A DNA stretch of 64,000 nt from the NCBI GenBank assembly GCA_036924855.1, contig JBAGRP010000001.1:2294001-2358000 (forward strand), read 5' to 3'. The notes beneath the pieces are model-generated. The model was given only the letters and a program-made list of their open reading frames with translations. It had not been told where the DNA came from and did not search any database. A program made the position numbers and the translations under genes. The DNA comes from Nitrobacteraceae bacterium AZCC 2146. Lineage in GTDB: Bacteria; Pseudomonadota; Alphaproteobacteria; Rhizobiales; Xanthobacteraceae. Positions 20,646 through 29,842 of this stretch are shown here, piece after piece. Each line of letters starts with the position of its first letter. Position 1 is the first letter of the stretch.

Positions 20646-20763
20646 GTCGTCCCCGCGAAAGCGGGGACCCATGACCCCTGGCTTCTCAATCGAAAGAAGG
20701 CCTCCACCACATTGCCGAAACGAGGCGACACGGCGTATGGGTCCCGGCCTTCGCCGGGACGAT
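20646..20763. repeat. Palindromic intergenic repeat, family D
   Basis: Two hairpin-forming blocks (gtccccgcgaaagcggggac at the left and gtcccggccttcgccgggac at the right) face each other with ACCCAT/TATGGGT junctions. The element lies downstream of the response regulator, in the 281-bp gap before the next ABC operon. No gene is seen in this gap. Confidence 0.7.
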
Positions 20764-20907
20764 AAATTGAGAAGCTCCCGCTTCCCCTTCGTCGATCTTG
20801 TCCCGCTTCCGAAGCATGCTATGACTCGTGCAGGCGCTTCTCCGGTTCAACGGGGCTGATGACCATATAATCACCGCCATCCAAGGCGGCCTGAGGGAGG
20901 ATGACAC

Positions 20908-22233
20908 ATGGCCCATTTCGGCCCGACTCGCCGTGCCCTGTTGAAGGGGACGCTCGCCACCGGGGCACTTGGCCTCACCGGATTTCCCGCTTTCGCCGAT
21001 CCCGCCTGGAAGAAGTATGCGGGCACCTCGATCGAGGCGAACCTGATCAAAGGGCCGCGTGGCGAACTGCTGCAGCGCCACGAGAAGGAATTCACTGAGC
21101 TCACCGGCATCAAGGTGTCGTCGGAGCTGATCCCGGAACAGCAGCAGCGCCAGAAGGCGGTGATCGAGCTGACCTCCGGCCGGCCGAATTTCGACGTCGT
21201 CCACGTCAGCTATCACGTGCAGAAACGACAGTTCGACAAGGCCGGCTGGCTCGCGGATTTCTCGGGCTTCATCAAGGACCCGAACCTCACCACCTCCGAC
21301 CTGACCAAGAACGATTTCTCCGCGGCCGGGCAGACCTACGCCACCACGGCGCAGGGACAGTTGCGCTCGCTGCCGTGGTCGGTCGATTACTTCATGGTCT
21401 ATTACAACAAGGAATTGTTCGCGAAGAAGAACCTGCCCTATCCCGACACGATCGAGGAGATGATCAAGGCCGCGGAAATCCTCAACGATCCCAAGGAAGG
21501 CATTTCCGGATTCGTCGGCCGCGGCTTGCGCAACGCCAACCTGCCGATGTGGGCCAGCATCTATCTCGGCTATGGCCTCGACTTCATCGACGACAAGGGC
21601 AACCTGCTCACCGACAGCCCGGAGGCGATCGAGGCCACCAAGCAGTATCAGTATCTGCTCACCAAGGCCGGCCCTCCCGGCGTCGCCGGCTTCAACTGGA
21701 TGGAATGCCAGGCCGCCTTCATTCAGGGCCGCGCCGCCATGTGGCTCGACGGCATCGGCTGGGCGCCGCCGCTGGAAGACCCGACCCGCTCCCGTGTCGT
21801 CGGCAAGGTCGGCTACGGCCTGATCCCGAAGGGACCGAAGGTCCGGGCCTCGCCGACCTATGGCGACGGCATCGGCGTCGCCGAAACCAGCAAGAACAAG
21901 GAAGCCGCCTATCTCTACTGCGAATGGGCGGTGTCGAAGCTGATGGGTGCGCGGCTGCTGCAGGCCGGCGGCGGCGTGCCGTTCCGCAATTCGGTGATCG
22001 ACGATCCCGCAACCCGCGCCGGCGTCAAGATGCCGAAGGAATGGCTGGACTGCGCGATCGAGTCGGCCAAGGTCAGCAAGCTCGGCCTGCCCGTGATCGT
22101 GCCGGTGGCGGAATTCCGCGACGTCATCGGCGCGGCGCTCACGGCCACATTGTCCGGCGCCGATCCCGCCACCGAGCTGAAGAAGGCCACCGAGCAGTTC
22201 AAGCCGATCCTGGAACGCAGCGAAAAGGCATGA
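20908..22233 (+). CDS. ABC transporter substrate-binding protein, family 1 (sugar-type)
   Basis: This 441-aa periplasmic binding protein has a twin-arginine leader (TRRALLKGTLATGALGL, cleavage after about FPAFA). The mature part has features of the extracellular solute-binding family 1, such as FDVVHVSYHVQKRQ, VYYNKELFAKKNLPYPDT, AAFIQGRAAMWLDG and a C-terminal AEFRDVIGAALTATLSG. The likely ligand is a sugar, polyol or related compound. Its stop overlaps the permease start (ATGA), so it is the first gene of a three-gene operon. A good RBS (GGGAGGA) lies upstream. Confidence 0.88.
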   Translation: MAHFGPTRRALLKGTLATGALGLTGFPAFADPAWKKYAGTSIEANLIKGPRGELLQRHEKEFTELTGIKVSSELIPEQQQRQKAVIELTSGRPNFDVVHVSYHVQKRQFDKAGWLADFSGFIKDPNLTTSDLTKNDFSAAGQTYATTAQGQLRSLPWSVDYFMVYYNKELFAKKNLPYPDTIEEMIKAAEILNDPKEGISGFVGRGLRNANLPMWASIYLGYGLDFIDDKGNLLTDSPEAIEATKQYQYLLTKAGPPGVAGFNWMECQAAFIQGRAAMWLDGIGWAPPLEDPTRSRVVGKVGYGLIPKGPKVRASPTYGDGIGVAETSKNKEAAYLYCEWAVSKLMGARLLQAGGGVPFRNSVIDDPATRAGVKMPKEWLDCAIESAKVSKLGLPVIVPVAEFRDVIGAALTATLSGADPATELKKATEQFKPILERSEKA

Positions 22234-23171
22234 GTCGTCTCACTTTAACCGGCGCGGCGGAGAAACCCGCCGCGCCTTCGTCGCCCAAAAGAGAATGGCG
22301 GCCGCCGACCTACTGGCCGTTCGTGCTGCCGGCGGTCATCGTGGTGGTCGGCATCATCATCTTCCCCTGGGTGTTCACCATCTGGATGAGCGGACAGGAA
22401 TGGAAGGTCGGCCAGGCGCCGAGCTTCGTCGGCTTTTCGAACTATACGCGGATGCTGACCGACACCCGCTTCATCGAATCCGCGATCCACACCATCATCT
22501 ACACCGGCCTCGCCGTGGTGCTGCCGCTGCTGCTGGGCACCATCGCCGCCTTGATTTTTCACAGCCGCTTTCCCGGCCGCGGGCTGCTGCGCGCGATCTT
22601 CGTGATGCCGATGATGGCGACGCCGGTGGCGATCGCTTTGGTCTGGACCATGATGTTTCATCCGCAGCTCGGCGTGATGAACTACCTGCTCTCGCTGGTG
22701 GGAATCCCCGCGCAGCTGTGGATCTTCCATCCGGCCACGGTGATCCCCTCTCTGGTGCTGGTGGAGACCTGGCAATGGACGCCGCTGGTGATGCTGATCC
22801 TGCTCGGCGGCCTCGCGGCGATCCCCACAGAGCCCTATGAGAGCGCGCAGATCGATGGCGCCACGCCGTGGCAGATGTTCCGCCACATCACGTTGCCGAT
22901 GCTGGCGCCGTTCATGCTGGTGGCGGCGATGATCCGCACCATCGACGCCGTGAAAAGCTTCGACATCATCTTTGCGATGACGCAAGGCGGTCCCGGCACG
23001 GCGTCGGAGACCATCAACCTCTATCTCTATTCGGTGGCCTTCGTTTACTACGATGTCGGCTACGGCTCGGCGATCGCCATCGTCTTCTTCGCGCTGGTGG
23101 TCGGCCTGTCGGTGCTGCTGCTTTTCCTGCGCCGCCGCACCCAATGGATGGAAGCGGGGACAGCCGCATGA
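22230..23171 (+). CDS. ABC transporter permease, MalF/UgpA-type
   Basis: This 313-aa inner-membrane permease has six predicted helices and the EAA coupling loop (EPYESAQIDGATPWQMFRHI, with ITLPML following). The start ATG overlaps the stop of the binding-protein gene by 4 bp. It forms the pore with the following MalG-type permease. The longer open frame upstream overlaps the binding-protein gene in another frame and is rejected. Confidence 0.9.
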   Translation: MSRLTLTGAAEKPAAPSSPKREWRPPTYWPFVLPAVIVVVGIIIFPWVFTIWMSGQEWKVGQAPSFVGFSNYTRMLTDTRFIESAIHTIIYTGLAVVLPLLLGTIAALIFHSRFPGRGLLRAIFVMPMMATPVAIALVWTMMFHPQLGVMNYLLSLVGIPAQLWIFHPATVIPSLVLVETWQWTPLVMLILLGGLAAIPTEPYESAQIDGATPWQMFRHITLPMLAPFMLVAAMIRTIDAVKSFDIIFAMTQGGPGTASETINLYLYSVAFVYYDVGYGSAIAIVFFALVVGLSVLLLFLRRRTQWMEAGTAA

Positions 23172-23983
23172 TCCGCAATCCCTTGCAGAGTCTCGGCCTG
23201 CTGTTTGCCGCGGTCATGCTGGTGTCGCCCGCGATTTTGTTTTTCATCTGGATGCTGTCGCTGTCGCTGAAATTCGAGATCGACAACTCCGCCTATCCGC
23301 CGATCCTGATCCCCAGCCAGGTGACGTGGCAGAACTACGCCCAGGTGATCGAGTCCAACCGCTTCGGGCAGTATTTTCTCAACAGCCTGATCGTGACGGG
23401 ATCGGCCACTTTGCTCGGCCTTGCCGTTGGCGTCCCCGCCGGCTACGGCATCGCGCGGATGAAGGCGATGAGATCCGCTTTCGTGGTTCTGATCGCGCGG
23501 ATGACGCCCGGCCTGTCCTATCTGATCCCGCTGTTCCTGCTGTTTCAGTGGCTCGGCCTGATGGGCACGTTGCTGCCGCAGATCCTGATCCACCTCGTCA
23601 TCACCGTGCCGATCGTGATCTACATCATGATCAGCTATTTCGAGACCACGCCGATGGAGCTGGAGGAAGCCGCCATCATCGATGGCGCCACCCGCTGGCA
23701 GGTGTTCCGCCACGTCGCGCTGCCGATCGCCAAGCCGGGCATCGCGGTGTCCTTCATCCTCGCGGTGATCTTCTCCTGGAACAACTTTGCGTTCGGCATC
23801 GTGCTGGCCGGCCGCGAGACCCGCACGCTGCCCGTCGCGGTCTACAACATGATCTCGTTCGATCAGCTGAGCTGGGGGCCGCTCGCCGCGGCGGCCTTGA
23901 TCGTCACGCTGCCGGTGCTGTTGCTGACGATGTTCGCGCAGCGGCAGATCGTGGCTGGGCTGACCGCAGGTGCGGTGAAGTAG
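23168..23983 (+). CDS. ABC transporter permease, MalG/UgpE-type
   Basis: This 271-aa permease has six helices and the EAA loop (MELEEAAIIDGATRWQVFRH). It overlaps the preceding permease by 4 bp. The operon ends here without an ATPase gene; an MsmK/UgpC-like ATPase encoded elsewhere must serve it. A palindromic repeat follows directly, possibly acting as transcript end. The substrate is unknown. Confidence 0.9.
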   Translation: MIRNPLQSLGLLFAAVMLVSPAILFFIWMLSLSLKFEIDNSAYPPILIPSQVTWQNYAQVIESNRFGQYFLNSLIVTGSATLLGLAVGVPAGYGIARMKAMRSAFVVLIARMTPGLSYLIPLFLLFQWLGLMGTLLPQILIHLVITVPIVIYIMISYFETTPMELEEAAIIDGATRWQVFRHVALPIAKPGIAVSFILAVIFSWNNFAFGIVLAGRETRTLPVAVYNMISFDQLSWGPLAAAALIVTLPVLLLTMFAQRQIVAGLTAGAVK

Positions 23984-23985
23984 CG

Positions 23986-24095
23986 CTGGCCCCTCATGGT
24001 GAGGAGCGCGTCTTCGCGCGTCTCGAACCATGAGGATGCTCAGCTCATCCTTCGAGACGCCGCGCAAACGCGCGGCTCCTCAGGATGAGGGCCAG
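23986..24095. repeat. Palindromic intergenic repeat, family E
   Basis: This is a 110-bp element with imperfect terminal inverted repeats (CTGGCCCCTCATG ... GGATGAGGGCCAG) and internal paired blocks around gagcgcg/cgcgcggctc and tctcgaa/ttcgaga. It separates the convergent ABC operon and nitrate reductase gene and may act as a two-way transcript boundary. Confidence 0.7.
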
Positions 24096-24096
24096 T

Positions 24097-26808
24097 TCAA
24101 TTCGCCACTGCCAGCCGCTGCTGCTCATCCGGCGCACTCACCTCCGCCTGCGCGATCAGCCGCTTCAATTCGGGAATGCAGGAGCCGCAATTGGTGCCGG
24201 CCTTGAGCTGCGCGCCGATCGCGGCAGCCGAGCCCGCGCCCGCCGCGATGGCATCGCAGATCGTATTGCGGCCGATGCCGAAACATGCGCAGACGATCGG
24301 CCCCGCGCCAGCGTGACCATCGGCGGATTTTCCTGACAGCAGCATGCGGCGCTGCTCGTCACTGAGCGCGTCGGCAGCAAACAGCGCCTTGACGGCATCC
24401 CAATCGATTCCGTCCTGCGCCGGACCGATGAACAGGCAGGCCTCGATCCGGTCGTCGACAAACGACGCCGCGCGAAAAACACCGCGGCCGGCATCTTCGA
24501 ACTCCGCCACGTCGTCGCCGAGCAGCGGCTGCAGCCACGACCGCCAACTCGCGAGATCTGAATTGTCCGCCAGCAGATAGCCGATGCCGCCGGTGACGGC
24601 GACACGCGCCCACCATGCCTGCTTCGGCAATGCGAGCGGCTTGCGTGACAGCACAAAGCCGCGCTGCGCGTAAGTGTGCGGCACGATCGAGACCGGCGTC
24701 GCCTTGTTCTCAGGCTGGCCGGAGAACGGATCGATGAACGGCGCCACCAGCGCCCCGACCCGTGCGGTGGAGGCGGTCTCGTCGTTCCAGTGGATCGGCG
24801 CGAACAGCATGCCGCGCTGCTGCCGCTCGCCCACGACCACCTTGAGAATGCAGTGGCCGTAGTCGGTAGCGAGGCGCGCATAGCCGCCATCGACGACACC
24901 GGCCTTCGCGGCATCGTCGGGATGGATTTCGACAAAGGGTTCCGGCAGATGCTGGCCGAGCCGCGGGCTCATGCCAGTGCGCGTCATGGTGTGCCACTGG
25001 TCGCGGACGCGGCCGGTGTTCAGCCGCAGCGGCCTCGCCGCGGAAACGTCGCTGCGCAGCGCCGGAACCTCCGGCGCGATGAAGCGTGCGCGGCGATCAT
25101 GGGCGTAGAAACGCCCGTCGGCGAAGAAGCGCGCGCGCGGCTGCGCCGTGCCCTCGCGGACCGGCCACAGCACCGGCGCCATCGCGTCGAAAGCGTCGTC
25201 GGACACCTTCATCAGCCCGCCGATGTCGAAATCGCGGTTGCCGTTGTTTTCGAACGCCGAGAGGCTGGCGTGCTCGCGGAAGATATCCGCTGCGGAATTG
25301 TAAGAAAATGACGTGCCGAAGCCCAAACGCCTGGCGACCTCGCTGACGATCCACCAATCCGGCCTGGCTTCGCCGGGCGCTTTCAGGAAGGAACGCTGCC
25401 GCGACACCCGGCGCTCCGAATTCGTTACCGTTCCGGATTTCTCGCCCCAGGCCTGCGCCGGCAGCAGCACATGGGCGCCGGCGTTCACGGTGTCGTTGGA
25501 CAGTACGTTCTCCGAGACCACGAACAGCTCGAGCTTCGCCATCGCCGCACGCACCGCATCGGCGTCGGGCAGCGACACCACCGGATTGGTACCCATCACC
25601 CACAACGCCTTGATCTCGCCGCGCGCGATCGCCTCGAACATCTGCACCGCCTTCAGCCCCTCATGGGTGGCGATGTGAGGCGCCTTCCAGAAGCGGCGGA
25701 CGCGATCGATGTCCGGCGGCGTGAAGCCCATATGGGCGGCGAGCTGGTTGGCAAGGCCGCCGACCTCGCGGCCGCCCATGGCATTGGGCTGTCCGGTCAG
25801 CGAAAACGGTGACGCGCCGATCTTGCCGATCCGCCCGGTGGCGAGATGGCAATTGATAATGGCGTTGACCTTGTCGGTGCCCTGCGCCGACTGGTTGACG
25901 CCTTGGGAATACAGCGTGACCACGCGCGGCGTTTGCCGGAACATCTGGAAGAAGGTCGCGACGTCAGCTTCGGCAAGCCCCGTCGCCAGCGCGGTCGCGG
26001 CGACGCTGCCGGCGATGCTTTTCGCCCGTACCAGCGCCTCGTCAAATCCAGCCGTGTGCTGATCGATATAGTTTTGATCCAGCGCGCCATGCTCGGCGAG
26101 ATGCGCGAACAGACCGCTGAACAAAGCCGTGTCGGTGCCGGGCTTCAGCCCGAGAAACAGATCGGCATCGCCTGAGGTGTCGGTGCGGCGCGGATCGATG
26201 ACGACGATGCGGGCGCCGCGCTTTTGTTTGTTGGCCAGCATGCGCTGGAACAGCACCGGATGGCACCAGGCGGCGTTGGAGCCGACCAGCACCAGCAGAT
26301 CGGCTTCGTCGAGATCCTCGTAGCAGCCGGGCACGGTGTCGGCGCCGAAGGCGCGGCGATGGCCGGCCACCGACGAGGCCATGCAAAGCCGCGAATTGGT
26401 GTCGACATTGGCACTGCCGATGAAGCCCTTCATCAGCTTGTTGGCGACGTAATAATCCTCGGTCAGCAGCTGCCCGGACAGATAGAACGCCACGGAGTCC
26501 GGCCCGTGCTCGGCAATGACCTGCCGAAAGCGATCCGCGACATGGTCGAGCGCGGTGTTCCACGCCACCTGCTGCATCGCACCGGTGCTGCTGCGGATCA
26601 TCGGATGCAGCAGGCGCTCACTCAGGCCCAGCGTCTCGCCGAGCGCGGAGCCTTTCGAACACAGCCGTCCCAGATTGGCGGGATGCTCGGGATCGCCAGA
26701 TATCGCCGCACCGCCGCTGCCATCCGGCGTCGCCAGCACACCGCAGCCGACGCCACAGTAGGGACAGGTGGTGCGGGTCGTGCGCAAAGCGGGATCGATG
26801 GCGGTCAT
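24097..26808 (-). CDS. nasC: Assimilatory nitrate reductase catalytic subunit
   Basis: This 903-aa cytoplasmic molybdopterin (bis-MGD) enzyme reduces nitrate to nitrite. The N-terminal [4Fe-4S] ligands are in CPYCGVGCGV (Cys15, 18, 22) and RLCSKG. The C-terminus carries an extra BFD-like [2Fe-2S] domain (CACFGIG ... TNCGSCIPELKRL), as in NasA/NasC proteins that take electrons from a flavoprotein. The start ATG is joined to the preceding flavoprotein stop as TGATG. It is last in the operon, after two globins and the flavoprotein, the same order as bjgb-flp-nasC in Bradyrhizobium diazoefficiens. No nitrite reductase gene follows here. Confidence 0.94.
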   Translation of the reverse strand: MTAIDPALRTTRTTCPYCGVGCGVLATPDGSGGAAISGDPEHPANLGRLCSKGSALGETLGLSERLLHPMIRSSTGAMQQVAWNTALDHVADRFRQVIAEHGPDSVAFYLSGQLLTEDYYVANKLMKGFIGSANVDTNSRLCMASSVAGHRRAFGADTVPGCYEDLDEADLLVLVGSNAAWCHPVLFQRMLANKQKRGARIVVIDPRRTDTSGDADLFLGLKPGTDTALFSGLFAHLAEHGALDQNYIDQHTAGFDEALVRAKSIAGSVAATALATGLAEADVATFFQMFRQTPRVVTLYSQGVNQSAQGTDKVNAIINCHLATGRIGKIGASPFSLTGQPNAMGGREVGGLANQLAAHMGFTPPDIDRVRRFWKAPHIATHEGLKAVQMFEAIARGEIKALWVMGTNPVVSLPDADAVRAAMAKLELFVVSENVLSNDTVNAGAHVLLPAQAWGEKSGTVTNSERRVSRQRSFLKAPGEARPDWWIVSEVARRLGFGTSFSYNSAADIFREHASLSAFENNGNRDFDIGGLMKVSDDAFDAMAPVLWPVREGTAQPRARFFADGRFYAHDRRARFIAPEVPALRSDVSAARPLRLNTGRVRDQWHTMTRTGMSPRLGQHLPEPFVEIHPDDAAKAGVVDGGYARLATDYGHCILKVVVGERQQRGMLFAPIHWNDETASTARVGALVAPFIDPFSGQPENKATPVSIVPHTYAQRGFVLSRKPLALPKQAWWARVAVTGGIGYLLADNSDLASWRSWLQPLLGDDVAEFEDAGRGVFRAASFVDDRIEACLFIGPAQDGIDWDAVKALFAADALSDEQRRMLLSGKSADGHAGAGPIVCACFGIGRNTICDAIAAGAGSAAAIGAQLKAGTNCGSCIPELKRLIAQAEVSAPDEQQRLAVAN

Positions 26809-28016
26809 CACGCCGCCTCGGCGAGCGAGCGGCCGAACATCATGTCGGCGCGAATGCCATCAACCGGCGCCGCGCTGCGGATCAATTCGAGATACCACAG
26901 CGCATCCTGGGTATCGCCAACCAGCACCGCGCCAGTGAGACGGCCATTGGCGATCACCAGCTTCTTGTAGGTACCGCGGCGGACATCGTTCAGCAGGATC
27001 GTCTCGCTGCCTTCGGCCGCCATGAAATCACCGGCGGAGAACACACTGACGCCGGACACTTTCAGGTTGGTGGCCAGCACGCTGCCAGTATAGGCCGCAG
27101 CGCCGCCGGCGAGATGCCGTGCCAGCACCTTCGCCTGTTCGTAAGCCGGCTCGACGAGGCCATAGCAGGTGCCGCGATGCTCGGCGCATTCGCCGAGCGC
27201 GAAGATATCTTCCGTGCCGGTCGCCATCTGATCGTTGACGACGATGCCGCGATTGACCGGGACGCCGGCGTCCTTTGCCAAGGAGATGTTGGGCCGAATG
27301 CCGGCGGCAAAGATCACCGCATCGGCGTCGAGTGTGCGGCCATCGGCCAGCTCGACGCTTTCGACATTCGTCTCGCCGTGAATTTTTGCGGTGTTGGCGT
27401 TGAGCAGGACGTTAACACCCTTGCGTTCGACCAGCGTCTTCAGCAGCGCCGCGGCAGAAGCATCGAGTTGTCGCTCCATCAAGCGATCCATCAGATGGAT
27501 CAGCGTTACCGAGGCGCCGGCCTTGGCGAGGCCATAGGCCGCCTCAAGCCCGAGCAACCCGCCGCCGACCACAACGACGCGCTTCTTCTGCGCGGCGAGG
27601 TCAAGCAGCAGATCGACATCGCGGCTGTCGCGAAACGTATGCACGCCGGCGAGATCGCCGCCCGGCACCGGCAACCGCAGCGCCGACGAGCCCGTCGCCA
27701 GCACCAGCTTCGAAAACGCCACGCGCTTGCCGTTGGCGATCCTGACCTCGCGCGCGGCCATATCGATTTCCGTGGCCATCGAGCCATATTTCAAGGTCAC
27801 GCCGCGGTCGCGCCACCAGGAGGCCGAGCGTAACTCGATCTCTTCGGAAGTCGCCTCGCCGGCCAGCACCGACGACAGCAGCACGCGATTGTAAGCGAGC
27901 CGCGGCTCGTCGCCGATCACGGCAATCGCATAGCGGCCGAGCGCGCATTTGGCGAGTTCGTCGACCAGCCGCGCCGCCGCCATTCCATTGCCAATGATCA
28001 CCAGCGGCTCGCTCAC
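26808..28016 (-). CDS. FAD-dependent NAD(P)H reductase for nitrate assimilation (Flp-like)
   Basis: This 402-aa flavoprotein belongs to the pyridine nucleotide-disulphide oxidoreductase family. FAD-binding GNGMAAAR is near the N-terminus, the NAD(P)-binding motif is VVVGGGLLGLEAAYGL, and the second FAD motif is IFALGECAEHRG. It corresponds to the N-terminal reductase half of NirB/NasB but lacks the sirohaem part, so it is an electron donor rather than a nitrite reductase. In B. diazoefficiens, Flp feeds electrons to NasC and the globin Bjgb. It is 9 bp downstream of the first globin gene and overlaps nasC. Confidence 0.9.
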   Translation of the reverse strand: MSEPLVIIGNGMAAARLVDELAKCALGRYAIAVIGDEPRLAYNRVLLSSVLAGEATSEEIELRSASWWRDRGVTLKYGSMATEIDMAAREVRIANGKRVAFSKLVLATGSSALRLPVPGGDLAGVHTFRDSRDVDLLLDLAAQKKRVVVVGGGLLGLEAAYGLAKAGASVTLIHLMDRLMERQLDASAAALLKTLVERKGVNVLLNANTAKIHGETNVESVELADGRTLDADAVIFAAGIRPNISLAKDAGVPVNRGIVVNDQMATGTEDIFALGECAEHRGTCYGLVEPAYEQAKVLARHLAGGAAAYTGSVLATNLKVSGVSVFSAGDFMAAEGSETILLNDVRRGTYKKLVIANGRLTGAVLVGDTQDALWYLELIRSAAPVDGIRADMMFGRSLAEAA

Positions 28017-28025
28017 GATAATTCC

Positions 28026-28451
28026 TTACTCGGCGGCTTGCGCGTTGTCGTAGGCTTCGGAAATCATGTAGCCGGACAGCGTGCCATAGGCCGCGGTCCA
28101 GGCTGCGGCGAGTTCGGGATTCCAGGCCTCGCCGAGCCCCTTCTCCAGCGTCCACAGCAGCGCCGCGCCGACGATCGGATAATGCGCGGCCTTGACGCCG
28201 TAGCCGACGTGCTTCTTCGCCAGCGCGCTGGCGGCGGGCAATACGGTTTCGAGTTTCGTCAGGCCGGTGACGACGACACCCAACGTCGCCATCAGCTTGC
28301 GGCGCTGCTCCGCCATGTCGCCGTGAAACATCGACCTTACCTGCGGGGCAACTTCGAATAACCGGTCGTAGAACAACACCGCAGCCTGGTCGGCGATCGG
28401 CGCGACTTTCGCAAAGCTTTCCTGAACCAATGTGATCTGTGACGGATTCAT
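28026..28451 (-). CDS. Single-domain haemoglobin (Bjgb-like)
   Basis: This 141-aa globin resembles the haem domain of flavohaemoglobins and Vitreoscilla haemoglobin. The proximal His81 is in KKHVGYGVKAAHY and the expected B/CD-region segment LFYDRLFEVAP is present. No reductase domain is attached; the neighbouring flavoprotein can supply electrons. In B. diazoefficiens the homologous Bjgb protects against nitric oxide formed during nitrate assimilation. A strong RBS (AGGAGG) precedes the ATG. This is one of two globin genes in tandem. Confidence 0.92.
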   Translation of the reverse strand: MNPSQITLVQESFAKVAPIADQAAVLFYDRLFEVAPQVRSMFHGDMAEQRRKLMATLGVVVTGLTKLETVLPAASALAKKHVGYGVKAAHYPIVGAALLWTLEKGLGEAWNPELAAAWTAAYGTLSGYMISEAYDNAQAAE

Positions 28452-28536
28452 AGCAACTCTCCTCCTGTGTGAAGATGAGCCTGTGTGTCGCGCCGCGTGA
28501 ACAAGGGTTCACCACGTGGACAAATGCGATGCGCGC

Positions 28537-28962
28537 TTATTGATAGGCCGCGGAAATCATTCGCGCGGAGAGGAAGGCGTAGACCTTCTGCCAGGCCTCT
28601 TCGACGTCCGGCGTCCAGTGCGGGCCGAGCCCCTGCTCCAGACTCCAGAACAGCGCCTCGCCGACCGGTGCGTAATGCGTTTCCAGCACGCCATAGTGCA
28701 CGTGGTCTTTCGCGAGCTTGCCGATCACCGACAACAGGCCGGTGATATTGTCGAGGCTGCCGACGATCACCGCCAGCGTCGCGATGAACTTGTGCTTGAG
28801 CTGCACCATGTCGCCGCGAAACATCGGTCGCGTTTCCGGCAATATCTCGAACAGCCGATCGTAGAACAGATCGACCATGACCGCGGATCGCGGCCACATC
28901 CGGTCGAACGAAGTCTGCACGCGGGTGATTTCTTCGCGTGTCAGGTCGGTCGAACGATTCAT
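28537..28962 (-). CDS. Second single-domain haemoglobin
   Basis: This 141-aa globin is homologous to the downstream globin but clearly diverged: it opens NRSTDLTREEITRVQTSFDR, has LFYDRLFEILPETRPMF, and His87 in KDHVHYGVLETHY is the proximal ligand. The ATG at 28962 matches the start of the paralogue; an in-frame ATG at 28995 would add 11 residues and cannot be excluded. An 85-bp gap with a small hairpin (28497-28512) separates it from the next globin. It probably also handles nitric oxide or oxygen in nitrate assimilation. Confidence 0.9.
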   Translation of the reverse strand: MNRSTDLTREEITRVQTSFDRMWPRSAVMVDLFYDRLFEILPETRPMFRGDMVQLKHKFIATLAVIVGSLDNITGLLSVIGKLAKDHVHYGVLETHYAPVGEALFWSLEQGLGPHWTPDVEEAWQKVYAFLSARMISAAYQ

Positions 28963-29036
28963 GATCTGCAGCTGTCTGGAAACTCTGAGCCGCATTCATT
29001 CGTTTTGTCCCTGGAAGTCAAGAGGTAATGAGATGC

Positions 29037-29831
29037 CTACGCTGCCTCGACGAAGCGATGCCGTTCGTAGAGGAATTCGAGCACGCGCTGGCGGCACTTC
29101 AGGTATTGCGCGTTTGTCGCCAACTCGAGCCGCTTGCGCGGCCGCGCCAAAGGCACGTCAAGCACCTCGCCGATGGTCGCGCTCGGGCCGTTGGTCATCA
29201 TCACAATGCGATCCGACAGCAGCACGGCTTCATCGACGTCGTGGGTGATCATGACGATGGTGTTGCCGAGCTTCTGATGCAGCGCCATCACCGAATCCTG
29301 CAGATGCGCGCGGGTCAGCGCGTCCAGCGCGCCGAACGGCTCATCAAGCAGCAGCACCTTCGGCTCCATCGCCAGCGCACGGGCAATGCCGACACGCTGC
29401 TTCATGCCGCCGGAGATTTCCGATGGCCGCTTGTCCTTGGCGTGGGTCATCTGCACGAGATTGAGATTGTGCATGATCCAGGCGTCGCGCTCCGCTCTGG
29501 TCTTGGATTTGGCGAACACCTTGTCGACGCCGAGCTGGACGTTTTGATACACGGTGAGCCACGGCAGCAGGCTGTGGTTCTGGAAAACCACCGCGCGATC
29601 CGGTCCGGGCGAATTGACCTCGCGGTCTTCCAGCAGCACGCAGCCGACCGATGCGGTGGTGAGGCCGGCGACGATGTTGAGCATCGTCGATTTGCCGCAG
29701 CCGGAATGGCCGATGATCGAGACGTATTCGCCCTTGCCGATGTTGAGGTTGATGTCCTTCAGCACCTCGGTGGTCGCGGCCCCGCGGGTAAAGGTCTTGT
29801 CGATGTGGTCGAGCTTCAGATACGGCTTCAT
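29037..29831 (-). CDS. nrtD: Nitrate ABC transporter ATPase (NrtD-like)
   Basis: This 264-aa ATPase is of the nitrate/sulfonate/taurine class. Walker A is GHSGCGKST, the signature SGGMKQR and Walker B LLLDEPFGALD, and NHSLLPWLTVYQNV is typical of Nrt/Ssu/Tau ATPases. It is single-domain, without the regulatory binding domain fused in cyanobacterial NrtC. It follows nrtB by 11 bp. Nitrate or nitrite specificity is inferred from the operon. Confidence 0.9.
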   Translation of the reverse strand: MKPYLKLDHIDKTFTRGAATTEVLKDINLNIGKGEYVSIIGHSGCGKSTMLNIVAGLTTASVGCVLLEDREVNSPGPDRAVVFQNHSLLPWLTVYQNVQLGVDKVFAKSKTRAERDAWIMHNLNLVQMTHAKDKRPSEISGGMKQRVGIARALAMEPKVLLLDEPFGALDALTRAHLQDSVMALHQKLGNTIVMITHDVDEAVLLSDRIVMMTNGPSATIGEVLDVPLARPRKRLELATNAQYLKCRQRVLEFLYERHRFVEAA

Positions 29832-29842
29832 GACATGATCCC

